From assembly GCF_000746085.1 (NCBI RefSeq), contig NZ_JQKO01000001.1, forward strand, positions 558,001 to 622,000: 64,000 nucleotides of DNA, in the 5' to 3' direction. A program made the position numbers and the translations under genes. The notes below the pieces were generated by a model. The model was not told the DNA's origin and did no database searches. It worked only from the letters and a program-made list of their open reading frames with translations. Positions 8,412 through 17,460 of the stretch are shown one piece after another. Within the stretch, counting starts at the first letter, position 1; the number at the start of each line of letters is the position of its first letter. Origin of the DNA: Methylocapsa aurea. Its GTDB lineage: Bacteria; Pseudomonadota; Alphaproteobacteria; Rhizobiales; Beijerinckiaceae.

Positions 8412-10433
8412 ATGGCGGCAATGAAGTTTAGATACGACATAAATGCTTTGAGGGCCCTAGCGGTAACGGCAGTCACGCTCTACCATTACAAAGTAAACTT
8501 CATTTCCGGGGGATATGTCGGCGTCGACATATTTTTTGTAATCTCCGGCTATCTTATGACTAATATTATTGTTGGCAGGTTACAAGAGAGTAGCTTCACC
8601 ATCCAAGGCTTCTATTATGACCGCACGAAGCGGATCATTCCAGGTCTTGTCGGCCTCTGTTTTGGTCTTCTGGCCGCGGGCTTCTTTTTTCTGGACCCAG
8701 TCACATACCATTACCTTGGCTCCACGTCGATTTCGGCTCTGTTATTCTTTTCAAATTTTCGGTTTTGGGAAGCTACAGGCTATTTCGACGCCCAAAGCAG
8801 CGCCAAATGGCTTTTGCATACCTGGAGTCTTTCAGTAGAATGGCAGTTTTATTTGATTTACCCAATTTTACTTATGTATTTGCATAAATTTCAGATCACA
8901 AGGCGCTATTTGGCCCATGCTCTCTGGGCCATGGCTTTGCTTTCTTTTGCCTTATGCGTTTGGTTCACCGAGGCGGAGCCCGCGTCGGCCTTCTATCTTC
9001 TCCCACAAAGGGCGTGGGAAATGCTAGCGGGCGGAATTGTCGCCTTGCAATTCAAAAATCCCGAACAGAAATATTCACGGATTCTGCTTGCTGGCGGGCT
9101 TCTATTTATAGCTATATCGATATTTACCTATACTAAGAACATGCCCTGGCCATATTACTGGGCCTTGACGCCAGTTGTCGGGACATGCCTTGTTATTGCG
9201 GCCAATCGCGCCGACGCCGCGGTTTTCAAGTACCGGCCCATTCAAACGGTCGGAATATGGTCCTATTCCACCTATCTCTGGCACTGGCCGATCGCCGTCG
9301 CAGCCCTCTATTTCAACTTCGTGACGACGACGCCTTACAAGATTGCCTGCGAAATTCTCATTCTCGCCGCGATCATCTCGGGTGGCGGGCTCGCGCTGTC
9401 ATGGCTCCAAAAGCTCTTGAAAGAGAAGCGCATCGATTGGAAGCCGGCCCGACCGCGATTGGCTCTCATCGCCGGTTCGCTGGCGCTCACAGTCGGCCTC
9501 GCGGGCGCCGTCACGCTTAACGACGGATTTCAGAGCCGGCGCCCTGATGGCGACAAGCAGGTCGAAACCTATAGGACCGCCATCACGGACTGGGACTATC
9601 CGCCTGGATGCAATGGCCGCGACCAGCTTGGCAATGTGAAGCCATGCCATTTGGGTCGGCCAGATCGTTCTGGAGTCTTGTTCATCGGCGATTCTTACGC
9701 GATGCAGATCTTCAGCCGTTTTGCTGAAAGAGCCAGATTCAACCCTGAGGATTCGTACACATTCGTGACCAACCCGGCATGTCCGCCGATCGTCGGCATT
9801 CGCATGAATTTCGATCGGTTTCATTGCAATGGCTTCGTAGACAAAGCATTGGATTTCGCCGACTCTCGCGATTTCAAACGCATCGTGCTCGTAGCGAATT
9901 GGTATAGCTACTTCAACCCGATCGATAATCACGTTTGTTTCCGGGAGGGCGACGCCTGCGTCTCGGGACAGGATCCATCGTGGTATCGTCAGCATCTCGA
10001 GGGCGCGCTTGCCGCAACGCGCGCGCGTCTCCTTCAATTGCAGAAGCGGGGAGCCGAAATCGCGTTCGTTTCATCGACGCCCTATGGCCGGTGGGATGTG
10101 CCAATGGAACTCTTGAAGCGGCGTTTCCTGGGAATGGATACGGCAGAAATCGCCTATGTCGACCGGGACAAATTCGAAGCGGCGTCCGGCCCGCTCAAGA
10201 GCCTGCTGATTTCCATGGCCACATCCATCGGCGCAAAATTTATCGATCCGCTCGACTTCCTTTGCGACGGCCGCCTCTGTCCCACAATAGACGAGAATGG
10301 CCTTTCTTATTTTCAAGATACTGGGCATCTGCGCGCCAGCACGGTGCGCACCAAACGATTTCATTATTTGGACGATGCAGCTGGCGCGACGAACCAATAC
10401 AGCGCCATGCCGGTCGCCGGCATAGGGAATTGA
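8412..10433 (+). CDS. OafA/YrhL-type acyltransferase with C-terminal SGNH domain
   Basis: A 673-residue protein with the same architecture as its divergent neighbour: acyltransferase-3 membrane domain (about 4-370, with INALRALAV and YVGVDIFFVISGYL) and a periplasmic SGNH domain beginning LFIGDSYAMQIF near residue 418. MAAMKF offers a second start at 8421. The first 700 bp are noticeably AT-rich and use codons unlike the flanking genes, while the second half has the usual high GC, so the 5' part may be acquired or recombined. The predicted role is O-acetylation of a surface polysaccharide. Confidence 0.9.
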   Translation: MAAMKFRYDINALRALAVTAVTLYHYKVNFISGGYVGVDIFFVISGYLMTNIIVGRLQESSFTIQGFYYDRTKRIIPGLVGLCFGLLAAGFFFLDPVTYHYLGSTSISALLFFSNFRFWEATGYFDAQSSAKWLLHTWSLSVEWQFYLIYPILLMYLHKFQITRRYLAHALWAMALLSFALCVWFTEAEPASAFYLLPQRAWEMLAGGIVALQFKNPEQKYSRILLAGGLLFIAISIFTYTKNMPWPYYWALTPVVGTCLVIAANRADAAVFKYRPIQTVGIWSYSTYLWHWPIAVAALYFNFVTTTPYKIACEILILAAIISGGGLALSWLQKLLKEKRIDWKPARPRLALIAGSLALTVGLAGAVTLNDGFQSRRPDGDKQVETYRTAITDWDYPPGCNGRDQLGNVKPCHLGRPDRSGVLFIGDSYAMQIFSRFAERARFNPEDSYTFVTNPACPPIVGIRMNFDRFHCNGFVDKALDFADSRDFKRIVLVANWYSYFNPIDNHVCFREGDACVSGQDPSWYRQHLEGALAATRARLLQLQKRGAEIAFVSSTPYGRWDVPMELLKRRFLGMDTAEIAYVDRDKFEAASGPLKSLLISMATSIGAKFIDPLDFLCDGRLCPTIDENGLSYFQDTGHLRASTVRTKRFHYLDDAAGATNQYSAMPVAGIGN

Positions 10434-10461
10434 TCGTCTTCTGATGGCCTTGATAATGCGT

Positions 10462-10580
10462 CTAGAGCGCTTTCCGATCGAATGAAGTCATTCGATCGAT
10501 CAGAAATCGCTCGAGTGTTAAAGAGGCCGAGCATGATGCCGAAAAGTGGAAACCGGTTTTCGGACGACATCATGCTCTAA
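10462..10580. repeat. Two adjacent dispersed palindromic elements
   Basis: The first (10462-10514) runs TCTAGAGCGCTTTCC...AATCGCTC, with an inner inverted repeat GATCGAATGA/TCATTCGATC. The second (10527-10580) has GAGCATGATGCCGAAAAGTG at the left and CATCATGCTCTAA at the right, and matches the element at 19096-19152 in inverted orientation. Both lie just after the acyltransferase stop codon. Confidence 0.85.
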
Positions 10581-11011
10581 CTCTTTGATGAGAGGCGGAT
10601 TCAGACTTTGGACGAGATCGCGTTGCGATTCCGTCCAAGGTCATCCGGCTCTAGCCGCCGCGCTCGCTACGAACGCTCAAGCGCCTTTTCTCGGCCGCTC
10701 TTTCCCCCCAAAGGTTTCGGAATTCTCCGATTGTCGCGCCAGGAGAGGATCCGGCCAAGGCGGCAGGCCCAGCCGCGGCAGGGCCGCGCCACGGCGCGTT
10801 TGCCTGAATTGGCGATTGCCTTGGCTGCCTTCTTGCTTGTCGCAAAGGCGCAATCCTTTCCGACAAAATCGGCTTTGCGCTCTAACCTATTGTTCTAACA
10901 GGGCTTTTTGTGCGAAAGACCTGTATCTTACCGTAGTTCACGCTCTAGCGTTGCAAGAAAACGTCCAGGAAACCCGACCTTATTGGCCAGGTCGCGAGGG
11001 AAAGCTGACAC
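10581..11011. other. Intergenic stretch, no gene recognised
   Basis: About 430 bp between the palindrome pair and the 67-residue gene. Open frames exist on both strands but are Arg/Ser-rich and look like random high-GC reading. The part 10880-11000 is less GC-rich and should contain the promoter for the small gene. Confidence 0.5.
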
Positions 11012-11215
11012 ATGAATCTGGAAAAGGACGAAGAAGTCATTTTGACGAAGCTGCCGACTGGCAAGTGGGCCCCATTTCTTCGTTTAAACGGATATGAGGA
11101 GCCGATCAGCCTCAACCGTGAATTCAAGACCGAGGAAATGCTGGAAGGCTGGCTCGACACAACCGAAGCAAACAATCTGATCGATCAATTCATCACCAAG
11201 TACCGTAAAGCCTAG
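11012..11215 (+). CDS. Small hypothetical protein, 67 aa
   Basis: I do not recognise the family. The protein is soluble and charged (starts MNLEKDEEVILTKLPTGKW; ends NLIDQFITKYRKA) with no membrane segment and reads like a small folded domain. A GAGGGA stretch lies about 10 nt before the ATG. The stop codon TAG (11213-11215) is formed by the first three bases of a palindromic element, so the last codons may have been fixed by insertion of that element. Confidence 0.7.
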   Translation: MNLEKDEEVILTKLPTGKWAPFLRLNGYEEPISLNREFKTEEMLEGWLDTTEANNLIDQFITKYRKA

Positions 11216-11295
11216 AACATGTTCCGAAAAAGTTGATCGACTTTTTCGATATTTAGACATCGGATATATCCGATGTCTCATAAGAACATGCTCTA
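11213..11295. repeat. Y-shaped composite palindromic element
   Basis: Outer arms TAGAACATGTTC (11213-11224) and GAACATGCTCTA (11284-11295) pair with one mismatch. They enclose two separate hairpins: CGAAAAAGT...ACTTTTTCG (11225-11248) and AGACATCGGATA...TATCCGATGTCT (11255-11278). The first is the core of the element at 17260, the second the core of the 60-bp palindrome at 1163. No gene was recognised from here to the AKR-like gene at 11515. Confidence 0.85.
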
Positions 11296-11514
11296 GCGAC
11301 AATTGAGCGGCTTTTCGCCATGCCGGATGGACGGCGCGTTGGAGAGGCCAGAGCCGGCCTCTTTCTCGGTCGCCCTTCCGGTTCAACGCATTAGCGGGAA
11401 TAGGTTGCCCCCTGAGGTCGCCTTTTGGTCGCTCGGCCGAGCAAAATGACAGCGCCTGCTCGGGCCGAGACATTCTTCCAGCAACGGTCGCGGCATTGGC
11501 TGTTCCCGGTTTTG

Positions 11515-12477
11515 TCACGGATGCTCGCCAATGAAATATTTCTTGACGAATGGGCCAACGTCGTGGCGCGGCGCCAGGGAAGCCCTGGCGCAGTTCAGGT
11601 CGATATGGGCCTGATTGAACATCGTAGCGAGAACAACGCCCTCAGGATTGCTTGCAAAGGCATAGTCCAGCACAAGGTCGCTTGCCAAAAACGGAGGTCC
11701 ATAGCCGAGTTGCGACGCAAGAGCGGCGAGGCGTCCGCCATCCATGACGAGCGCACGCGCAATACGCTCGAAAGCGCCCCGACCGAAGGCGCTTCGGGTT
11801 ACAAAGAATGGCGCCGCCTCTCTGGAAAACGCAGCCCTCAATTGGTCCGCGGCGGGCTCGAACGGATTGTCCACGAACTGGGCGATGCGATAAACCGCAG
11901 ACGCGCGCACTGCCCCAATGATCGTCTCCGGCGCTCCGGCGATCGAGACCGCGCGCGCATAACCCTTCTCGACCATGCGCTGCAACGCGCGCAAGATCGC
12001 CTCATCGACGCACTCCTCCGACGTCGGCCCATCCAAGACAAGCACATCGACATAGTCCGTCCGCAAACGCCGCAGGCTTTGAACAACCGAATCCTCGATC
12101 ATTTCCGCCCGAAGCGGAGTGATGGCGCTCGACTTCGTTCTGGCAGCGTCGCCCCGGAGGTACGGAAACGCCTTGAGCGCCACGCGCGCCACGGGCTTTA
12201 ACAGGCGCGAGAGCGGCGATGGCTTCGCTCTGGGCCTGCCAAACTTGGTGCAGATCACCAATCGGTCGCGGCGCCCCAGCAAGAATCTACCCAATATGGA
12301 CTCTGCCGCCCCGTCGGCATCAGTGGGCGCGACGTCGCACCATGTTACCCCGCGCTCGAACGCGCGATCGAGCGCGCGGCGTCCCTGCGATTCAGAAACT
12401 CTCGAGCCGAGCGAGGCGCAGGCAAAGCCTAAAGCAGAGACATCGCGTCCAAGGCTCGGACAGGCGACAGTTCTCAT
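11515..12477 (-). CDS. Aldo/keto reductase-like protein, probably lacking catalytic residues
   Basis: The start at 12477 (MRTVACPSLG) has GGGGAG eight bases upstream; the frame extends 33 codons further without support. The 320-residue protein has the aldo/keto reductase barrel layout: SALGFACASLGSR, then GVTWCDVAPTDADGAAE, then VICTKFGRP, then DYVDVLVLDGPT. In the family the second motif should hold the catalytic Tyr (usually YG.SE) and the fourth the His (LH). Here both positions are changed, while the Asp and the Lys of CTK remain. It may be a non-canonical enzyme or a binding protein. Confidence 0.8.
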   Translation of the reverse strand: MRTVACPSLGRDVSALGFACASLGSRVSESQGRRALDRAFERGVTWCDVAPTDADGAAESILGRFLLGRRDRLVICTKFGRPRAKPSPLSRLLKPVARVALKAFPYLRGDAARTKSSAITPLRAEMIEDSVVQSLRRLRTDYVDVLVLDGPTSEECVDEAILRALQRMVEKGYARAVSIAGAPETIIGAVRASAVYRIAQFVDNPFEPAADQLRAAFSREAAPFFVTRSAFGRGAFERIARALVMDGGRLAALASQLGYGPPFLASDLVLDYAFASNPEGVVLATMFNQAHIDLNCARASLAPRHDVGPFVKKYFIGEHP

Positions 12478-12873
12478 CCGCACATCTCCCCTTATTCGTA
12501 TCGCGCCAGCCGCCGCCGAGGCATTTTGCAACAAATTGGACACTGATTTTGCGATAAAGAAAATGCGCCAGAACAAAAATCGAAGCGGCTTTCACACCGT
12601 TGCATCATCCGCGTTCCGGCGTACCTAAGGCTTTGGCAAGAATGCGCCGCCAATATAGAATGATGTTACTCTGAATCTTTGGCCCGGGGTGAAATTTGCC
12701 CAAAATCATGAATCTGCTTTTGAACGATGATGTAATACATCAATTGAATCGCAGCGCGCTGTCGCCGATCATGCCCCACTCTTGATTTTGATGTTGCTCC
12801 AATCGACGCGCGTCACTCGACCGTGAGGCGCTCTGAATGCATCTTCAAGCGCAACGAAGAGATTCGCGCTTCT
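12478..12873. other. Intergenic stretch with a small perfect inverted repeat
   Basis: About 400 bp upstream of the AKR-like gene with no accepted ORF. At 12728-12742 lies TGATGTAATACATCA, a perfect 7-bp inverted repeat around a single base that could be an operator. The stretch should hold the AKR promoter on the minus strand. Confidence 0.4.
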
Positions 12874-13014
12874 GGAGCATGTTCTTAAAAAAGTTGAACG
12901 ACTTTTTCTATATTGAGACATCGGATCCGATGTCTCATAAGAACATGCTCTAACTCATTGAATCTAAGCAAATCCTTTTCGATCAGATGATTCCATCTGA
13001 TCGTGAGGCGCTCT
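12874..13014. repeat. Y-shaped composite palindrome plus downstream module
   Basis: Outer arms GGAGCATGTTCTTA (12874-12887) and TAAGAACATGCTC (12938-12950) enclose two hairpins: AAAAAGT...ACTTTTT (about 12888-12907) and GAGACATCGGA/TCCGATGTCTC (12915-12936). The following module (12954-13014) has GATCAGATGATTCCATCTGATC and ends GAGGCGCTCT. The layout is the same as at 11213, with different loop sequences. The remaining bases to 13306 show no supported gene. Confidence 0.85.
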
Positions 13015-13306
13015 GGACAAAGGTTCAACCCCGCTCCTTATCTCTGCGAAACATGACAAAGCCGCGGGGAATTGTCCGCATGAGAGGCGCGATGCGCTAC
13101 GCCGAAATATAGAGAGCTGAAATTATGGGGCCGCGCGCGAAAAAGAGCTTCGCTTCATCGGCCTCCAGGCCACTGGCCGCCCTATGCGACAAGTCGCCGG
13201 TCTTTCGCTGGGCGGCAAAGCCCGCGCAGACACTCTGTCCCCAACGATCCGGCTCAGCCGGTCATCCTCCGATTATCATCGGGGCAAGCAACACGCTCCC
13301 GCGCAA

Positions 13307-13894
13307 TCACGCAGCCGTTTTGACGACAGCCGGGAAACGAACATTGCGCTGCTTGATCGGCCGAGCGGGATTGCCGGCATAAACTGTCCAAGAGTCAAGA
13401 TCGCGAAATGTGACCGCGCGCGCGCCCAGGACGGCCCCATCGCCAATCGTCACGCCGGGGCCAATAAAGGCCTCGGCTGCGATCCAGGCTCGCCGGCCGA
13501 TCGTGATCGGACGCGCAACTGTTTGGAAATGAACGTCTTCGATGTCATGGCCGGCGGAGCAAAGATGCGTTCCTTGCGAAACGACGGCATAGTCGGAAAG
13601 GGTGATTCTGGCGACCGAATAGACCGTCACTTGCGGCGCGATGATTGCGTAGCGCCCAACCTCCAGGTGGGGCGGATACCAGACCCTGGCGCTGCCATAG
13701 ATACAGGCCGTAGGCGCCACTTTCGCGCCAAACAGCCGCAGGAGAACCCGCCTCCAGGCCACCAGCGGAGGTGGCGTCCAGGACGCGAGAACAAGCCAAG
13801 CGATGGTCCAGACGCCGCGAAAGGCGCGGTTCTTCAAGGAGTAAGTCGGACCGCCTTCAGTTGGCCGCGTCACTGTCGCATCGAGAATTTGCAT
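13307..13894 (-). CDS. WcaF-like hexapeptide-repeat acetyltransferase
   Basis: The start at 13894 (MQILDATVTRPTEG) fits the family; the longer frame overlaps the upstream gene. The 195-residue protein has a left-handed beta-helix region from about 75 to 175 with repeated I/V-G-x-x-A units (VGRYAIIAPQ, IGRRAWIAAEAFIGPGVTIG, DGAVLGARAVTF) and the motif CSAGHDIED with the catalytic His near residue 122. It ends YAGNPARPIKQR, typical of WcaF and colanic-acid O-acetyltransferases. It lies 4 bp after the GT4 gene, so the two probably form one operon that adds and decorates a sugar on a surface polysaccharide. Confidence 0.9.
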   Translation of the reverse strand: MQILDATVTRPTEGGPTYSLKNRAFRGVWTIAWLVLASWTPPPLVAWRRVLLRLFGAKVAPTACIYGSARVWYPPHLEVGRYAIIAPQVTVYSVARITLSDYAVVSQGTHLCSAGHDIEDVHFQTVARPITIGRRAWIAAEAFIGPGVTIGDGAVLGARAVTFRDLDSWTVYAGNPARPIKQRNVRFPAVVKTAA

Positions 13895-13898
13895 GAAT

Positions 13899-15083
13899 TT
13901 AACTCGCACGCATCGCTTCGATAAGTTGAGGCGCGTTTGACGCCATGTCGAATTTTTCGACAAATCCTTTTCGGGAGCGCTCGCCAATCCTGTGTTTTTC
14001 ATCGGCCGAGAGACTTGTGAATTGGCTCAGCAATTGGGTAATTCCCGCCAGATCGTCATTGGCGACAAAACCGGCGCCGCTGTCTTGCACTTCTCGCCAT
14101 GTATTGACCTTCGACGTCGTCAGCACCGGTTTGCCGCAGGCCATCGCCTCGGCGATGACAATGCCGAAGTTTTCCTGGTGTGATGGCAGAATGAAGGCGG
14201 AAGCCGCATGGAACGCCCCCCATTTCAAATCGCCGCTTAACATTCCCGGCCAATGAATCCGGTCGGCTACGCCGCGCCTGGCCGCAAGATCCTGCAATTT
14301 TTCCAGCCAGCCCACAGAATCCGGTCCGGCCATAACGAGATCCAACGAAGGATCGTCGCCGGCGATTTTCGCGAACGCCTCGATCAGCAAGTCGCAGCCT
14401 TTCTTGGGATGAATGCGGCTGAGAAAGAGGATGAAATTGCGGCCGGCCAGCTTTGGAAAAGCGGCGTGAAACGTCGCCATTTGCGCCTTAGGATCGCCTT
14501 TGACATCCAAAGTGCCATAGGCCACCACTCGCTCCTTGCAGCGGAAGGGCCAAAAGGACTTACGCGCGAGCCGGCGCTCCTCCTCCGACACGAAGAATAC
14601 GGCCGCCGCGTTGGCGATCAAGCGGCCTTCGCTGAACCACCAGAGAATCTGCTTGGCGATGGCTTTGACAGGGTTGATTTTGTTGAAATAGGGATCGAGC
14701 ATGCCATGTGCGTAGACATAATAGCGCGTATCGCTTTCGCGCAATGCGCGCCATGCGCCAAGAGCTGCGTAGCTCCACAGGCCGTTGACCACGACGGCGT
14801 CATATCGCCTTGCGTTCTCCCGGAGCCAGGGAACGAGATGCGGCGTATAGCCGTAACGCAACCAGGGAAGTTTCTTGCGCCACGCAGGATAGTCGGCGTT
14901 GCGAATTCCCATCGCGTAGACCGGCAGGGGACATGCGCTGACCCAAGGATCGCTTGGCGAATCGAGAGACAATATCTCGCGATCACATCCCTGTTCCCTC
15001 AATGCCTTCGCGGACGTGAAAATTCCTTCGATAGGACCGCCGTATTCCGGGTTCACTGTCAATATGACATGCAATATGATCAT
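13899..15083 (-). CDS. GT4-family glycosyltransferase
   Basis: A 394-residue GT-B fold enzyme. The N-terminus MIILHVILTVNPEYGGPIEG is the typical donor-independent Rossmann start with the GGP loop. The C-terminal half carries FLSRIHPKKGCDLLIEAFAK (about 226-245) and the E-x7-E signature in HQENFGIVIAEAMACGKPVL (about 305-324), which binds the nucleotide sugar. It is retaining and cytoplasmic or membrane-associated. It pairs with the following acetyltransferase gene. Donor and acceptor cannot be read from the sequence. Confidence 0.92.
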   Translation of the reverse strand: MIILHVILTVNPEYGGPIEGIFTSAKALREQGCDREILSLDSPSDPWVSACPLPVYAMGIRNADYPAWRKKLPWLRYGYTPHLVPWLRENARRYDAVVVNGLWSYAALGAWRALRESDTRYYVYAHGMLDPYFNKINPVKAIAKQILWWFSEGRLIANAAAVFFVSEEERRLARKSFWPFRCKERVVAYGTLDVKGDPKAQMATFHAAFPKLAGRNFILFLSRIHPKKGCDLLIEAFAKIAGDDPSLDLVMAGPDSVGWLEKLQDLAARRGVADRIHWPGMLSGDLKWGAFHAASAFILPSHQENFGIVIAEAMACGKPVLTTSKVNTWREVQDSGAGFVANDDLAGITQLLSQFTSLSADEKHRIGERSRKGFVEKFDMASNAPQLIEAMRAS

Positions 15084-15428
15084 TGAACCTCAAGGCCCGC
15101 TAAAGCTGGTTTCAGAAGAGGCGTCTTAAATAGCCCGCCACAGGCCGGAGAGTCCGGCGCAGCTGGTCTTAACTCGGAACGCCTTGAAGCGCGTAATGCA
15201 TGAACAGCAGCGTCATGAAACACATTATCCGATCTTGGCCACTGAAGCAATGCTGTATAGCATCGCGATATGTATATCAAATTGCCGACGCTGATCGATG
15301 CTTTCCGCCACCTTTTTCCTGCACCATATTTTCGGCGTTATTATGGCCTTTCGTAACGAGCTTGATCCTTTCATGACGCCAAAAATCTTCTTCAAACAGC
15401 GCAGTGGCTCCTTCCGGGAGCGGTCTCA

Positions 15429-15660
15429 GCCGCGAAGTTTTCCCAGACCGACTTGCTTGAGGATCAAAGGCAGAGAATGGCGCAGTCCGCCCAGAAAATA
15501 GGTCAGGTTGATCCGGGCCGCCTGAACGCAAGGGCTGACGCCAGCCCGCGGGATGCTGGCGCCAGCGCCGCCAAAAGCGTATAGCGGCGCTTCTGGCTTC
15601 AGAAAACAGCGAGCATGAATTTTGCTCGCATGCGCTAAGCCCGTGTGGCAGAGACAAGGC
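15429..15660 (-). pseudogene. Possible 3' remnant of a protein gene
   Basis: A minus-strand frame without any start codon stays open from about 15660 to a TGA at 15429. Its end reads RINLTYFLGGLRHSLPLILK then QVGLGKLRG, with the GC-rich third positions of genuine genes. No ribosome site or ATG precedes it. I cannot name the family. It could be the tail of a gene that lost its 5' part in rearrangements between the GT4 and polymerase genes, or chance. The rest of 15084-15685 shows no supported gene. Confidence 0.22.
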
Positions 15661-15685
15661 GGCGCCAGACGAGAGGTTCGAATAC

Positions 15686-17194
15686 GTGATTAGCGGACAC
15701 AATTCGATCGATTTGAGTGACACCAAAGTACCGATTGTAATTCCGCTCGCGGCGATTGGCATATTCGCGGCCATCCAGCTAAAATTCGGAACCGACCCTT
15801 TAATCGTGGCGATGTGCCTAGCCGCGACGGCGACGCCCTTTGTTCCGCTGCGCCTCTTCGGGCGTGATTTGTATTCGATGATCGGGATCGTTTTCAGCCT
15901 CCGCTATACAGGCGTGGCGCTGATAGCAAAGACATTCTACGGCCAGACTCTCGAAGAAAACTTATTCAACCCCTTTGCCGCCTATGCATGGGACTTGCTT
16001 CTCATGATCATAGTAACAGCGATATTGATGCTCGCCAGAGCTTTCGACCGTGGAACGGTGGCATTCCCCTTCCCAACCGATTTGAAAAGTCTGCGCCGGC
16101 TTTCACTGGTTTGTTTTGGAATTAGCACTGCCGCTCAGCTTCTCATGGCCGCGACCACATCGCGAGAGGAGGGCGCCTCTCTCGGCGCCATCGGGATCGT
16201 GCTCAACATCATGACCGAATTCAATTTCCTCGCCTTGATCGCGGAGGCCCAATACGCCATTGCCAAATCCAAGGGCCGCACCTTCATCACGCCTGTCCTC
16301 GTGATGATGCTCGGCACACTGTTTGCGTTTGTCGTCGCCTTCAACATGAGATCGGTTTTTGCCAACGGCTTGATTGCAATCGTCGTCACCGCTTTCATAT
16401 ATAGGATGTTGCGCCTACGTCATATCGTCGCGGGACTCGTCGTCGCCGGATTTTTCATGTCTTTTCTGACGCCGGTAACCTTGTATCTAAGACTACAAAG
16501 AACCGGAATGCCTATATCGCAATTTGCGGAACTGGCTGGCGTAACAATTGTGAAGGCAGCCACCGATCCAAGCTTTTTTAATTTAATTACATCCACCAAC
16601 GCATCCGTCTATACTCCGAGCATCAATTCGGTGGAGGAATATGACTATTTTGGGGACGGATCGAATGTCTTAAATCGCCTCTCCTACATTGCCCTGCTCG
16701 ACGCCGTCAACAATAGCGCCCGCACGCATCTACCGATCGGGATGCCAGAGGTGGACCAAGTCCTCACCCGCGTGGCGCCCGGATTTCTGGGATATAGTAA
16801 AGAATCGGTTTTGGGCGGCATGGGCGATTGGCTTTCCTGGCAAACCGGCCTCGGGACGCCCGGAAATGTCGCCTATCTGAATTTTGGGCTCCCAATGGAA
16901 GGCCTCGCGACATGGGGATGGATTGGATTCGTCACGTATCCAATCTTATTTTTACTTCCAACTCTCCTCGTCTGCGGCCGCTTGTCCAGCTTGCGCCTCC
17001 CGGGTCCAGTAAGCATATTTCTGTTTACCGCGTTTCAACATGCGCTTATCGAAGATACATCAGATGGCTTTATCGGACTGCTCACCCGAGGGCTGCCTGT
17101 CACTGCTGTATTACTTCTTATTTTGTATAAAGTGTTTTTTCAGCGCTCCCCTCAGTCCACGTCAGACTCCATCGCCACCTCGGCTGCGAATTAA
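15686..17194 (+). CDS. Polytopic membrane protein, Wzy/O-antigen polymerase-like
   Basis: A 502-residue protein starting with GTG, with about ten to twelve hydrophobic segments and a large hydrophilic loop at about 285-390 between late membrane segments (TSTNASVYTPSINSVEEYDY and following). This layout fits O-antigen or exopolysaccharide polymerases, which join lipid-linked repeat units in the periplasm; sequence conservation in that family is low, so the call rests on topology and context. Part of the body is AT-richer than the flanks. The TAA stop (17192-17194) lies inside a dispersed palindromic element. Confidence 0.65.
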   Translation: MISGHNSIDLSDTKVPIVIPLAAIGIFAAIQLKFGTDPLIVAMCLAATATPFVPLRLFGRDLYSMIGIVFSLRYTGVALIAKTFYGQTLEENLFNPFAAYAWDLLLMIIVTAILMLARAFDRGTVAFPFPTDLKSLRRLSLVCFGISTAAQLLMAATTSREEGASLGAIGIVLNIMTEFNFLALIAEAQYAIAKSKGRTFITPVLVMMLGTLFAFVVAFNMRSVFANGLIAIVVTAFIYRMLRLRHIVAGLVVAGFFMSFLTPVTLYLRLQRTGMPISQFAELAGVTIVKAATDPSFFNLITSTNASVYTPSINSVEEYDYFGDGSNVLNRLSYIALLDAVNNSARTHLPIGMPEVDQVLTRVAPGFLGYSKESVLGGMGDWLSWQTGLGTPGNVAYLNFGLPMEGLATWGWIGFVTYPILFLLPTLLVCGRLSSLRLPGPVSIFLFTAFQHALIEDTSDGFIGLLTRGLPVTAVLLLILYKVFFQRSPQSTSDSIATSAAN

Positions 17195-17365
17195 AGCATT
17201 TTCGAGCAAAGCAGCAACCGGGGTTTGCGTTAAGAAAATGCGAAGACACAAGGACGTATAGCATTGTTCCGAAAAAGTTGATCGACTTTTTCGGAACAAT
17301 GCTCTAACCCTTTGTCTCTGAGCGATTTCTTTTCAATCAGATGATTCCATCTGATCCCAAACGGT
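17191..17365. repeat. Three adjacent dispersed palindromic modules
   Basis: 17191-17242 runs TTAAAGCATTTTCGAGC...GCGTTAAGAAAATGCG, related in inverted order to 5844-5899. 17260-17303 is a near-perfect hairpin, AGCATTGTTCCGAAAAAGT with the matching ACTTTTTCGGAACAATGCT. 17304-17365 is the ATCAGATGATTCCATCTGAT module. Together they fill most of the gap between the convergent polymerase and acyltransferase genes and may act as a two-way terminator or mRNA end structure. Confidence 0.85.
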
Positions 17366-17460
17366 TTGGAAGCAAGTCGGAAGTCGCCTAAATTGCTCGA
17401 AACATGCGCAACATAAACGCCTGAAGCATTCAGGATCCGCAGGAACCACGAACGCAGCTC

